Below are positions 9,001 through 15,798 of a DNA stretch of 41,579 bases, piece by piece (positions within the stretch are counted from its first letter, which is position 1; the number at the start of each line of letters is the position of its first letter). The translations under genes and the position numbers were made by a program. The DNA is from a virus: IMG/VR virus record IMGVR_UViG_3300008108_000259, positions 1 to 41,579 of that record. One strand, given 5' to 3'. Under the pieces are notes generated by a model. It did not search any database, was not told where the DNA came from, and was given only the letters and a program-made list of their open reading frames with translations.

Positions 9001-11903
9001 GGAGAATTTGAGGAATTTACTATGTGTAAATGATAAATTCCATCCTGTTTTCCTGAAATATATTCTTGAACTTCTTGACTCTTGTAGATATAATATGTTC
9101 CAGAGTATCTTTTCTTCTTAAAATATGGAAGAGATACATTTCTAGAAGAGTTATTATTCGTATAGGATCCTGGATCTTTGCTTAAGGCAATACTAAAATG
9201 CTTAGAACTACTAATTCCAGTAACAGTGAAAGTTCCATTAAATCCAGTATTTGCAATACCAGTCGTATTATTTGAACTGGTTATATTATTAATTTCAACC
9301 TCAGATCCAACTTTAAGGTTGTGTGGAATTTCTGTTAAAATGTTTGCAGTTCCAATGTTCCAACTTGCATTAGAAATTATTCTAAAGTTCCTTAATTCGG
9401 TTGAATTTGATAGACTTGCTGAAGAAGGATTAAACTGATATGCAACTTCAGAGTCTGTAGATCCTATTGACGTATTTGATTCTTGGATTACATATCCTTC
9501 AACAGGAGGTCTTGAAACAATTGTCGAATCGGAAGGAATTACATAACGAACTCTATAAATTGTATCATCTAGAGATCTATTATCAGGTTTTCTTGTGATA
9601 AATGTTCTAGGACTTGCCTGTCCAAGAGAAGTTGTTCCTGCACTAATAATTGTTGGATAAATTGAATTTTCGGTCGAAGCAGTTGCAACGTTGATATACC
9701 ATTGGCTTCCATCCCATTGAATTGGGTGTCCAATATCTCCCGACTTTTTATCGGATACTCTACTTATTACTTGAAGTATTCCACCCTTGCTATTAATAGT
9801 AATCTCATCATCATTGATAGCATCATTTAAAGTCTGTGCAAGTTTAAGTTGCTTACCATTGCTAATATTGCTGCCACTAGTAATTGCATAATAAATTTGA
9901 TTATTCGAAATTCCATCTGGAATTTGACCAGTTTCACTTATAACTCTTACAGATTCTCCATTAATAAACGAATGAGTTTGATTTAGTGTAATTACATTGC
10001 TTGTAATACTATTAATTCCAGTTACACTTCTATCAACAACAAATATTTTTTCTGAGGTTGTCTCAGAAGAAGTGAATTGAGTATTCGGCATGATGACTCT
10101 AGCCGAATATTGTGTACTAATTCCGCCCGAAGAGAAAAGTACATTTAAATTTTCGTTTCTCTTAGAACCAATCCTGTAACCTTCTATTACACCTTCAGGA
10201 GGTGAAGATTGATTTGTCTCGTTATAAAGATAAAGGCGATTAGTTGAAGCAATACTTACAGTTTTTGCAATGTCAATTGATAAAAATTCAACACTAGTTT
10301 CTGTTGTTTCTAATTCTCTTGGAGGAATAATATGAGTTATATATCCAACATCATCTCTTCTAAAAGCTTCTTTTTGGTATCCAGAAGCAACTAGGGCTTT
10401 GGCACCAAAGTTTGAGTTTGAGTTTGTTATTGAAAGATCTCCACCATCTTCAGCAATAAAATGTTGAGCATATCCAATAGCAAAAACAGAAACTACCTGA
10501 ATAAATGCATTATTTGTTGCTTTAATATGGAAGTTTGAATATGTTGGTTTATATCTTGCTCTAGAGTCCGTGTGAATATTTTCATTTCCACTAGCAGTTT
10601 TATCATTAAATGTTCCACTAGTAGAGTTGTATTTTACAAAAGCATTGTTGTCTTTTTGGAGTCCAATTCCTGTGAATTGGGCAACAACCATACTCTTAAA
10701 TCCATCTGCCTTTTCTCCATCTGCCAACATTCCACACATTCCATATACAGATCTCAATGAAATGTTAAAGATATATGGTGAGGAAGATGTAACAGTATCA
10801 ACTAATATACTTAAAGTTGCTCCAGAAACAGAAGGAAGAGGATCTAGTGGAGAGTTCTGTACCTTATATTTTACCTGAGTATTACTAATAACTTCACTAA
10901 GAACATATTGTCCGTCATATCCAGGAGCATTTACACCTTCAACTCTTATTGGAGTATCAACTTGTAATCCTGCATCATTAGTTTGAAGATCTACTGTAAT
11001 AGTTGTAGTAGGTGTTATACCATCACCAGATCTAATACTGGTTATTCCAATTTCAGCACCTTTTGATCCAACAATTCTAAATTCATCAATCTTTGTTTGG
11101 ATATCAATAGGATCTCCAACAAATTCTGGAGGAAGAGCTCTTCCACTTGTCGAACCATAAACTGCTCCGACCTTTTCATAATACATGTCAAGGTCAGTTT
11201 TCTCTGAATAATAAGATAAGAATGCGTCTTCAATTTCTACCTTATTGACACCATCTGCATATTCAAAACATGAAAGTTTATGATGAGAAAAATTGGGAAC
11301 AAAGACATTGCTTGTATAATCTTTATATACAACATCATTTGGATCAGCGTCAAAAATACTGAACTGCCAAATATAACAAGAACCTGTTACCCTAAAAATA
11401 CAAGATCTTTCAATATTATCATTCTCTGGATTTGGTACATACTTTGGTCGGATCTTAGTCTTTCTTAAATCCAATCCAACAATTGAAGTTCCTCTTGGAA
11501 CAATAACACCACCGTGAATACTATTAAGTTTATATAAAGTATTATCTTCAGTAGCTAGATCAAAATTAGTTTGAGAATCAAACGGAGACAAGTCATTAGT
11601 TGTTCCTCCATTTCTCAGAGTATAATCATTTATATTATTGACAAGATATCCAGGTCTATTATCAACTAAGTGTTCACCTGGATATAATAAAATTGTTGTT
11701 TTACCAAATCTATCATTATCTCTTCCCTTTTGATAAGAAAATCTTGCTGCCTCAACTAAAGCTCTTTGGATTGTTTTAAAGGGCCTCGTGAGAGAATTAC
11801 CTTGATTTTCTACACCATCTGTTGCGTCAATACTCGAAGGATCGACGTAGAGAATTGTTCCTTTTGTATTCTTAAGAAAATTATCTAAGCGACTAAGACC
11901 CAT
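6036..11903 (-). CDS. Very large tail-fibre-like structural protein with S74 chaperone domain
   Basis: A 1955-residue protein. The N-terminus MGLSRLDNFLKNTKGTILYV, with RPFKTIQRALVEAARFSYQ, is the start seen on long cyanophage fibre or baseplate-attached proteins and resembles the entry of a pectate-lyase-like beta-helix. The middle is beta-rich with Ser/Thr/Gly/Asn-heavy sequence and several GGSGYG-like elements. The last 88 residues are an S74-type intramolecular chaperone: SDINLKKNI (S1868, K1873) and GLIAQEVEKIFPE. The same 88-residue domain ends the next gene. A late promoter lies upstream at 11934-11941. It is likely a long or side tail fibre; the exact T4 counterpart cannot be assigned. 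Confidence 0.85.
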   Translation of the reverse strand: MGLSRLDNFLKNTKGTILYVDPSSIDATDGVENQGNSLTRPFKTIQRALVEAARFSYQKGRDNDRFGKTTILLYPGEHLVDNRPGYLVNNINDYTLRNGGTTNDLSPFDSQTNFDLATEDNTLYKLNSIHGGVIVPRGTSIVGLDLRKTKIRPKYVPNPENDNIERSCIFRVTGSCYIWQFSIFDADPNDVVYKDYTSNVFVPNFSHHKLSCFEYADGVNKVEIEDAFLSYYSEKTDLDMYYEKVGAVYGSTSGRALPPEFVGDPIDIQTKIDEFRIVGSKGAEIGITSIRSGDGITPTTTITVDLQTNDAGLQVDTPIRVEGVNAPGYDGQYVLSEVISNTQVKYKVQNSPLDPLPSVSGATLSILVDTVTSSSPYIFNISLRSVYGMCGMLADGEKADGFKSMVVAQFTGIGLQKDNNAFVKYNSTSGTFNDKTASGNENIHTDSRARYKPTYSNFHIKATNNAFIQVVSVFAIGYAQHFIAEDGGDLSITNSNSNFGAKALVASGYQKEAFRRDDVGYITHIIPPRELETTETSVEFLSIDIAKTVSIASTNRLYLYNETNQSSPPEGVIEGYRIGSKRNENLNVLFSSGGISTQYSARVIMPNTQFTSSETTSEKIFVVDRSVTGINSITSNVITLNQTHSFINGESVRVISETGQIPDGISNNQIYYAITSGSNISNGKQLKLAQTLNDAINDDEITINSKGGILQVISRVSDKKSGDIGHPIQWDGSQWYINVATASTENSIYPTIISAGTTSLGQASPRTFITRKPDNRSLDDTIYRVRYVIPSDSTIVSRPPVEGYVIQESNTSIGSTDSEVAYQFNPSSASLSNSTELRNFRIISNASWNIGTANILTEIPHNLKVGSEVEINNITSSNNTTGIANTGFNGTFTVTGISSSKHFSIALSKDPGSYTNNNSSRNVSLPYFKKKRYSGTYYIYKSQEVQEYISGKQDGIYHLHIVNSSNSPTSSPFTGYRFSQPLQNLYPQLDRDNPISDPQSATCFALSEPAGQVIVNNSQYSITKETIEKLSHDNNIGIGLTNIISNVAGTAHTFFTSYDHGLNGITKVGIVSSGYAYGSGSSGTLYNARLVGLAGSVTGINATARISFDTAGKLTNVFIINGGSGYGIGNSLAVVGVATTSGHIIGIVSVTATTNNINDTLVLSGISSLSYKDYNTSYRITGISTRTITVESSSPISGVSTITGIGITASLYSEAILTGKTLGITTIAYNPVTGLATVTTDQNHGLFTNNKVRFSGANSSVFNGDFVIKSVVGLTTFIANIGVGTANYDTSGTKYLYRLGYTSNAGIIKRDDENLSGRLISEYAGITTTLQSTISSQTTTTISIVNVENLNLQIGDFLQINDEILRIKTTVTGNPVTVFRGVLGSRRQTHEAGSVIRRIRPIPVELRRNSIIRASGHTFEYVGYGPGNYSSSLPERQDRQITPQEEILSQSTKIDGGINYYNGMNDKGITYSGNKKVNSSTGQEEVFDTPIATVVGEDIISNDINVGFNVINPLEATISRSIRVEGGIDGNIISKFDGPVVFNNKLTSNSTKGIEASSLLLQGDVQVSRKYTVGISTPTAASNPGDVVYNGNPLSGGSVGWIYTQNNRWETFGNIADNGLLTNFLTIGISSNYNYVGLATLINFVGTGISIAHYYDNTTGITTLTFFSSSVAPATLNVAGVSTFNNNSIFNSGINVVSGVSTFSDPVNFAKEVNLSQRLIANNIRSTGITTLPNLDLSTVISGITTFNGDVSIGSSTRASDSYVRVLAGDNNIAGFEAHGSVQGTGYMFVGQSSIYGGGVYYNGDGTPGFATGETSDEISFYRKDNSTNEVVFSYPYNSNSVTFRGSITAPFVSVSGIVTASDFNSSSDINLKKNIEPLQNSLDKIAQLQGVSFEWKSTEEKSIGLIAQEVEKIFPEMIGESEDGFKTIRYNNLIAVLIEAVKELREEVNELKKQ

Positions 11904-11933
11904 TTTATTGCTATGAGAAGTTCCGTTATAGAT

Positions 11934-11941
11934 TATTTATC
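11934..11941 (-). promoter_or_regulatory. T4-type late promoter (GATAAATA)
   Basis: GATAAATA on the minus strand lies about 30 bases before the ATG of the 1955-residue gene and directly after the terminator of the upstream transcript. Confidence 0.65.
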
Positions 11942-11949
11942 ATACAACG

Positions 11950-11972
11950 AAACCCCCCTTAAAGGGAGGTTT
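11950..11972 (-). terminator. Rho-independent-type hairpin downstream of the Mom-like gene
   Basis: An inverted repeat (AAACC, one mismatch, CCCTT pairing with AAGGG and GGTTT) leaves a very short loop. On the minus strand it is followed by TTTCG, a weak U tract. It separates the Mom-like gene from the late promoter of the long fibre gene. Confidence 0.55.
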
Positions 11973-12009
11973 TGAAGTCACACGGAAGGGAGTTTGGTTT
12001 TGTATCGCC

Positions 12010-12630
12010 TTAACTATTATACCACATCTCTTCTTTCCAAGTCAACCTTTCTTGAAGTTTTTTGTCGAATACCATAAGATATCTGTGCTTTCTACTTCGT
12101 TCTCTCCATTCTCCTTCAGCACCTTTTACTTTTCCACGAGAGTGTTTAGTTCCGTCTGAATAATAGAAATCTTTTTTTCGATCCGTGAGACCGTAATACT
12201 TAAAGTTGCAAGCACGATAAGTTGTACCAGAATGGAAATCTGAATCAGCATAAGAAAGGATTGCTTTAACCTCAGTATCTTTCCGAAGTTGTCTAATCGC
12301 CCGTGACACAAACCAAGAAGTGATGTTATATTCGCATGACTGCGTACTAGGTTCGATGCAAAGTCTTGAGAGTTCGAAAAGTCCTTGTTGTTCATTTCTT
12401 TCAAGTCCAAATGCTCCTTTTGCAATCTCAGGTACAGGCAATCCAGTGAATATACAAACTCCTTTAATTCCACCAATATTTAATGGCGCGAAATAATTAT
12501 TTTCAAAGAGACCATAGTTATACCCCGACTTAAATCCCTTTGAAAAATCTTTGAGGTAATGATATTGTAATAAAAGTTCCTTTGCTTGTTGTTTATTTAC
12601 TTTATCAATATAGAAATCACTCTTTGCCAT
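12010..12630 (-). CDS. Mom-like DNA-modification protein (GNAT-type fold)
   Basis: A 206-residue protein with the conserved pattern of the phage Mu Mom family: QYHYLKDF (22-29), a hydrophobic GVCIFTGLPVPE (57-68), ELSRL (86-90), SWFVSRAIRQLR (105-116), SYADSDFHSGTTYRACNFKYYG (126-147, the best-conserved block) and a basic C-terminus with HRYLMVF (182-188). Mom proteins modify adenine in phage DNA to evade restriction; Mu Mom makes the methylcarbamoyl form. Whether this homologue has the same chemistry cannot be read from sequence. The start overlaps the stop of the 55-residue gene upstream. A terminator follows it. Confidence 0.65.
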   Translation of the reverse strand: MAKSDFYIDKVNKQQAKELLLQYHYLKDFSKGFKSGYNYGLFENNYFAPLNIGGIKGVCIFTGLPVPEIAKGAFGLERNEQQGLFELSRLCIEPSTQSCEYNITSWFVSRAIRQLRKDTEVKAILSYADSDFHSGTTYRACNFKYYGLTDRKKDFYYSDGTKHSRGKVKGAEGEWRERSRKHRYLMVFDKKLQERLTWKEEMWYNS

Positions 12631-12784
12631 TCATTAGATATTCTACAGTAGTTGCAACATCATTCATAGCATCACGAAGATTTGGTTGCTGTCCAGATTC
12701 TTGTTTTATGATAGGTCTTGCGTCGTCAGTTAAAGTCCAACGCCACTGATTCATATCATTACAATACCAGAGATTAATTTTCAT
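12617..12784 (-). CDS. Small conserved cyanophage protein (55 aa)
   Basis: A 55-residue frame starting MKINLWYCNDMNQWRWTLTD and ending MNGKE. It is rich in Trp near the N-terminus, followed by an acidic/amide helix (LRDAMNDVATTVEYLM). The last codons overlap the first codons of the Mom-like gene (stop at 12617-12619, next start at 12630), and its own start overlaps the stop of the 51-residue gene upstream. This chain of overlaps is typical of a real phage operon. The sequence style resembles small cyanophage proteins of unknown function. Confidence 0.65.
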   Translation of the reverse strand: MKINLWYCNDMNQWRWTLTDDARPIIKQESGQQPNLRDAMNDVATTVEYLMNGKE

Positions 12785-12929
12785 TTTTTTGATATTCTAG
12801 TTTTACCCAATTTAGAAGAGCATTTAATTCCATTCTTTTCTCTTCGCTCATATCAATTCCTTTGCTAAAGAGATAGAAATCAAGTGCTTCGATTGTGGTT
12901 TTTCTATCTTGTTGTGAAATAAGTGACAT
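12774..12929 (-). CDS. Small hypothetical protein (51 aa)
   Basis: A 51-residue frame beginning MSLISQQDRKTTIEALDFYL and containing LFSKGIDMSEEKRMELNALLNWVKLEY, which reads as two amphipathic helices. It overlaps the next gene by about 11 bases. It begins about 20 bases downstream of the tRNA-Thr on the same strand, so it may be transcribed with it. No good Shine-Dalgarno is visible. Function unknown. Confidence 0.55.
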   Translation of the reverse strand: MSLISQQDRKTTIEALDFYLFSKGIDMSEEKRMELNALLNWVKLEYQKNEN

Positions 12930-12949
12930 TTGGAGTTTTATAGAACTCA

Positions 12950-13022
12950 AGCCCCCGACAAGACTTGAACTTGCGACAACCGCTTTACAAAAGCGGTGCT
13001 CTACCAGCTGAGCTACAAGGGC
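12950..13022 (-). tRNA. tRNA-Thr (UGU)
   Basis: The minus strand folds as a full cloverleaf: acceptor GCCCTTG/CGGGGGC (with G-T pairs), D stem GCTC/GAGC, anticodon stem CCGCT/AGCGG with loop TTTGTAA (anticodon TGT), and T arm GCAAG-TTCAAGT-CTTGT. No CCA is encoded. It reads ACA codons, which suit the AT-rich phage genes. Confidence 0.9.
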
Positions 13023-13024
13023 AA

Positions 13025-13294
13025 TTAATCGACAGGTAACATTTCAGGATTTTCTAGATCTAGTTCAAACATTAGAGGATGACATAGTTCATCAATTAAA
13101 TAAAAAGATGATTTATATAAATCATCTGGTTCAAACCTTCTTTCTTTATCTGCCAATTCTATGACTTCCAGATCGTATTGATAACTATCAGGAACATCAT
13201 CAAAAGTAAATGGTATTTGATTTATGAAATACATTAGAACTATTTGTGCTCCTTTATTATACCAAACGTATCTGGCATCTATTCTGTATTTCAT
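13025..13294 (-). CDS. Hypothetical protein (89 aa) between tRNAs
   Basis: An 89-residue protein, MKYRIDARYVWYNKGAQIVLMYF at the N-terminus and an acidic C-terminus ending PEMLPVD. No family is recognised. Its stop lies two bases from the tRNA-Thr, and tRNA-Leu lies about 50 bases upstream, so it sits inside the tRNA cluster. Its AGGAGG Shine-Dalgarno is strong but is contained in a small hairpin that reaches the start codon. Confidence 0.6.
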   Translation of the reverse strand: MKYRIDARYVWYNKGAQIVLMYFINQIPFTFDDVPDSYQYDLEVIELADKERRFEPDDLYKSSFYLIDELCHPLMFELDLENPEMLPVD

Positions 13295-13308
13295 AGGAGA
13301 ACCTCCTA
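13294..13308 (-). promoter_or_regulatory. Shine-Dalgarno sequestering hairpin
   Basis: The minus strand reads TAGGAGGTTCTCCTATG. TAGGAG pairs perfectly with CTCCTA around the loop GTT, enclosing the ribosome-binding site and the first base of the ATG. This could reduce initiation at the 89-residue gene. Confidence 0.45.
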
Positions 13309-13343
13309 CTTTTTTATATTTAGAGATTGTTTAAAACCTCTAA

Positions 13344-13427
13344 TAGGAACGGGGAGACTTGAACTCCCACGAGCAAATGCCCAACTGATTTTAAGTCAGG
13401 TGCGTCTACCGATTCCGCCACGCTCCC
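13344..13427 (-). tRNA. tRNA-Leu (UAA)
   Basis: An 84-base class II tRNA: acceptor GGGAGCG/CGTTCCT, anticodon loop CTTAAAA (anticodon TAA) on the stem CTGA/TCAG, a long variable arm, and T arm GGGAG-TTCAAGT-CTCCC. No CCA is encoded. It reads TTA codons. Confidence 0.92.
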
Positions 13428-13438
13428 ATGTATTTTGG

Positions 13439-13510
13439 TAGGACTGCTGAGACTTGAACTCAGTTCACACCGTTATAAGCAGTGGGCCTTAACCCATAGG
13501 CGACAGTCCC
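13439..13510 (-). tRNA. tRNA-Ile (UAU)
   Basis: A 72-base cloverleaf: acceptor GGGACTG/CAGTCCT, D stem GCCT/AGGC, anticodon stem CACTG/CGGTG with loop CTTATAA (anticodon TAT), T arm CTGAG-TTCAAGT-CTCAG. Reading AUA with a plain UAU anticodon avoids the lysidine-modified CAU tRNA used by most bacteria. Confidence 0.85.
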
Positions 13511-13518
13511 ATAAAAAC

Positions 13519-13674
13519 TCAAAAGAGATTGAGTTGATTGTCAGATTCTACCACATAAGTTGGGGGATGTAAACGGCAGTATTCATTAAACGTAATCTTC
13601 ATTTCTTTGTTGGTGAGATTACAGTTCTTTGCTGCCGTTGGAACATTCCATTTTGCTGTGAACAACATTTCCAT
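13519..13674 (-). CDS. Small protein (51 aa), possibly helix-turn-helix-like
   Basis: An ATG at 13674 gives MEMLFTAKWNVPTAAKNCNL, continuing with TNKEMKITFNEYCRLHPPTY to a TGA at 13519. The segment PTAAKNCNLTNKEMKITFNEYC has the spacing of a short helix-turn-helix, but no family is assigned. It overlaps by 56 bases, in another frame, the gene ending at 13619. The protein-like composition continues upstream of the ATG in the same frame (TRES), so it may instead be the 3' half of one frameshifted gene. Confidence 0.5.
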   Translation of the reverse strand: MEMLFTAKWNVPTAAKNCNLTNKEMKITFNEYCRLHPPTYVVESDNQLNLF

Positions 13675-13774
13675 TGATTCTCGTGTTTTCTTTTTCTGAC
13701 CCTTCGTTGGAAAAAAGATGAACTTTTCTAGAGATTGGATCGATCACACATCTAGTTAGATACTCATCATTCAT
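13619..13774 (-). CDS. Small hypothetical protein (51 aa), possibly frameshifted
   Basis: An ATG at 13774 preceded by AAAGGA begins MNDEYLTRCVIDPISRKVHLFSNE. The DPIxRKxxLxSNEG pattern resembles small conserved cyanophage proteins. After GSEKEN the sequence loses protein-like character and stops at 13619, while the frame shifted by one base continues convincingly to 13519. A longer GTG start at 13813 is open but lacks a good ribosome site. Either two overlapping genes or one gene with an extra base in the A-rich run near 13690-13700. Confidence 0.45.
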   Translation of the reverse strand: MNDEYLTRCVIDPISRKVHLFSNEGSEKENTRINGNVVHSKMECSNGSKEL

Positions 13775-13819
13775 TTGGTCGAATCCTTTGATTACCAAGT
13801 AATCATACCACACCAGACC

Positions 13820-14554
13820 CTACCCGTCAAGACCCCGAACGTCATAGTGATATCCAGAAATAGAATATTGAGTATTATCTCCTGGATAATTTTTTGGTGA
13901 TGCACCTTCATATTCAATAATTAAAGGATCTCCGTCCATTCTTGAAGCATTTACCAAATAATAACAATCTATATTTGCTCCATTTCCAGATTTTAATATA
14001 ATTTTTTGTCCCCATTCTATTTTTTCTACGATCAAATCTTGAGAATAACCAATTTGGGTTAATGAAACTGTAATTGTTTCTGGATCAATTAATCCATTCC
14101 AATAATCTGGCAAATTTATGACGTTAGAATTTGTGAGTCTTCCTCTAAAATAAACTCCTCCTTCAGGACCTTCCAAACAAATATGCCTTAGTCTATAATT
14201 TGGTTTATTTGGGTGTTTAATATCAAATCCTTTCCAAGACTGAACATTTATAGTTCCTTGAAAATTTGGTGCAGTTACTGTTCCTGAAAAATTTGTTTGT
14301 GATGCGTCAACAGTAAATGTTCCAATAGGTCCTGTGCTTCTTCCTAGAGTTACAGAACTTGTGTCATATCCATTGAGTTTTAAATATGCATAATCTGCGG
14401 TTGTGTTTAGTAGTACAACAGCAACATCATTTAAATTGAAGTCGCTACCAAAATCGTCCTTTTTCCACCAGTTTGGCTCACTGTCGTCAAAATTATAATC
14501 TCCATTGCCAGGTCCAGTTAGAACTGCATATTTTTTAAAATCAAACAAAGTCAT
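13820..14554 (-). CDS. Virion structural protein, paralogue A
   Basis: A 244-residue protein. The N-terminal 110 residues are beta-rich (for example GTFTVDASQTNFSGTVTAPNF). From about residue 110 it has a conserved block: WKGFDIKHP, RLRHICLEGPEGGVYFRGRL, LPDYWNGLIDPETITVSLTQIG, QDLIVEKI and CYYLVNASR. The next gene upstream carries the same block. This family is common beside spike and hub genes of cyanophages. Its start overlaps the upstream stop by ATGA. Its exact place in the particle is not known to me; a baseplate or fibre-attachment role is inferred. Confidence 0.7.
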   Translation of the reverse strand: MTLFDFKKYAVLTGPGNGDYNFDDSEPNWWKKDDFGSDFNLNDVAVVLLNTTADYAYLKLNGYDTSSVTLGRSTGPIGTFTVDASQTNFSGTVTAPNFQGTINVQSWKGFDIKHPNKPNYRLRHICLEGPEGGVYFRGRLTNSNVINLPDYWNGLIDPETITVSLTQIGYSQDLIVEKIEWGQKIILKSGNGANIDCYYLVNASRMDGDPLIIEYEGASPKNYPGDNTQYSISGYHYDVRGLDG

Positions 14555-15225
14555 TTTTTCAAAACCTCAACTTGTAATTTTGGAACGTCAACTCTCTCTG
14601 CATAAACATGATAAAAACAATCAATGGGAATACCAGATTTTGATTGTAAGAATATTTTATTTTCTCCTATTCTTTTTACAATAATATCCTGATGAGCGCC
14701 AATTGGTTGCAATTGAACAGTAATTGATTGTGGGTTTATTAATTTTGTCCAATAATTTGGAAGATTAATTTCTGTTTTGTTAGTTATTCTACCTCTAACA
14801 TAAACGCCAATTTCTGGACCTTCCAGACATGAATGGACCAAATTTTGTCTTTCTGGATCTAATGGGTGATCTATTTCAAAGTTTTTAACTCCAGCTTTTA
14901 ATACAGAAGTTAATATTACATGAGATTTTATATACTTAACTGATAGTAAATAATCAATCTTCAAATATCCTTTAATTCTAGCAAAAGTTTTTACAAATAA
15001 AGAATAAAATGGCAAAGGCTTCATATCAATATTTGTTGTTTCTGTACAAGTTACTGTACCAAACTCTGTTGGAATCGGTTTTGATACTGATGATGGATCA
15101 CCAACAAATTCAGGTCCTTGAATAAAGGCAGATCCTCTTACAACTCTCCTTCCTCTGCCTAAAATTTCTGGTCTTCCTAGACCACAAAAAAGTTGTCTTC
15201 CTATTGCTAAATCTGGAACTTTCAT
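14551..15225 (-). CDS. Virion structural protein, paralogue B
   Basis: A 224-residue protein. Its C-terminal half has the block shared with paralogue A: KNFEIDHPLDPERQNLVHS, CLEGPEIGVYVRGRI, LPNYWTKLINPQSITVQLQPIG, QDIIVKRI and CFYHVYAER. The N-terminal half is different and contains Gly/Arg-rich LFCGLGRPEILGRGRRVV and EFVGDP, the latter also seen in the 1955-residue fibre protein. A tandem domain duplication explains the pair. It lies just downstream of the beta-helical spike-like gene. Confidence 0.68.
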   Translation of the reverse strand: MKVPDLAIGRQLFCGLGRPEILGRGRRVVRGSAFIQGPEFVGDPSSVSKPIPTEFGTVTCTETTNIDMKPLPFYSLFVKTFARIKGYLKIDYLLSVKYIKSHVILTSVLKAGVKNFEIDHPLDPERQNLVHSCLEGPEIGVYVRGRITNKTEINLPNYWTKLINPQSITVQLQPIGAHQDIIVKRIGENKIFLQSKSGIPIDCFYHVYAERVDVPKLQVEVLKK

Positions 15226-15231
15226 AATTTT

Positions 15232-15798
15232 TTACTGATTTTCGTCTTCGTTTTCTGATTTGAGTAGAGACCTGACATTCACAGTCGCACCATCTGCACA
15301 ATCAATGAATCCAGAATATATATCCAAATAATTTTGAGATATAATTTTTGTACTTCCTGAAGAAAAGAATCTAGATGCAGTGCTAGATTTAATCTTAACA
15401 TTGTTACCTGTTATATTTACTGCTTCATTTCCGTGGATATTTACAACACCATTTTTATTATCACCACCAGTTGCAATTATATCAATATTTTCTGCATTAA
15501 TTCTTATCCTACCTCTCGGAGCATTTAACCAAAGATCTCCATTTAAAGCTTCGACAACAACCGCAAATTGATTTTTCTTAGTGTCTCTGCCTGCCTGAAC
15601 AGTAAAAGTTCCTGGACATACATTTGTTGTCCAACCTTTTCTTTTACTGTCGGAATCAAATTGCATGTAATGTTCGCTATCATATCCACTTCTAACCATA
15701 AAGGAAGATAGAACATTATCTTCGTGTATATGACCAAACTTTATTTCGCCATCCTTATTTCCGTATCTGATTGTATGATAATTTTCTTTTTTTGCCAT
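15232..15798 (-). CDS. Beta-helical spike-like structural protein
   Basis: A 188-residue protein. After MAKKENYHTIRYGNKDGEIK it has short beta repeats typical of VgrG/gp5 C-terminal needles: FTVQAGRD, GDLWLNAPRGRIRINAENIDII, GVVNIHGNEAVNITGNNVKI. It directly follows the gp5-like gene, with the ATG overlapping its TAA (TAATG), so it may supply or extend the trimeric needle of the central spike. That role is inference from repeat style and position. Confidence 0.6.
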   Translation of the reverse strand: MAKKENYHTIRYGNKDGEIKFGHIHEDNVLSSFMVRSGYDSEHYMQFDSDSKRKGWTTNVCPGTFTVQAGRDTKKNQFAVVVEALNGDLWLNAPRGRIRINAENIDIIATGGDNKNGVVNIHGNEAVNITGNNVKIKSSTASRFFSSGSTKIISQNYLDIYSGFIDCADGATVNVRSLLKSENEDENQ

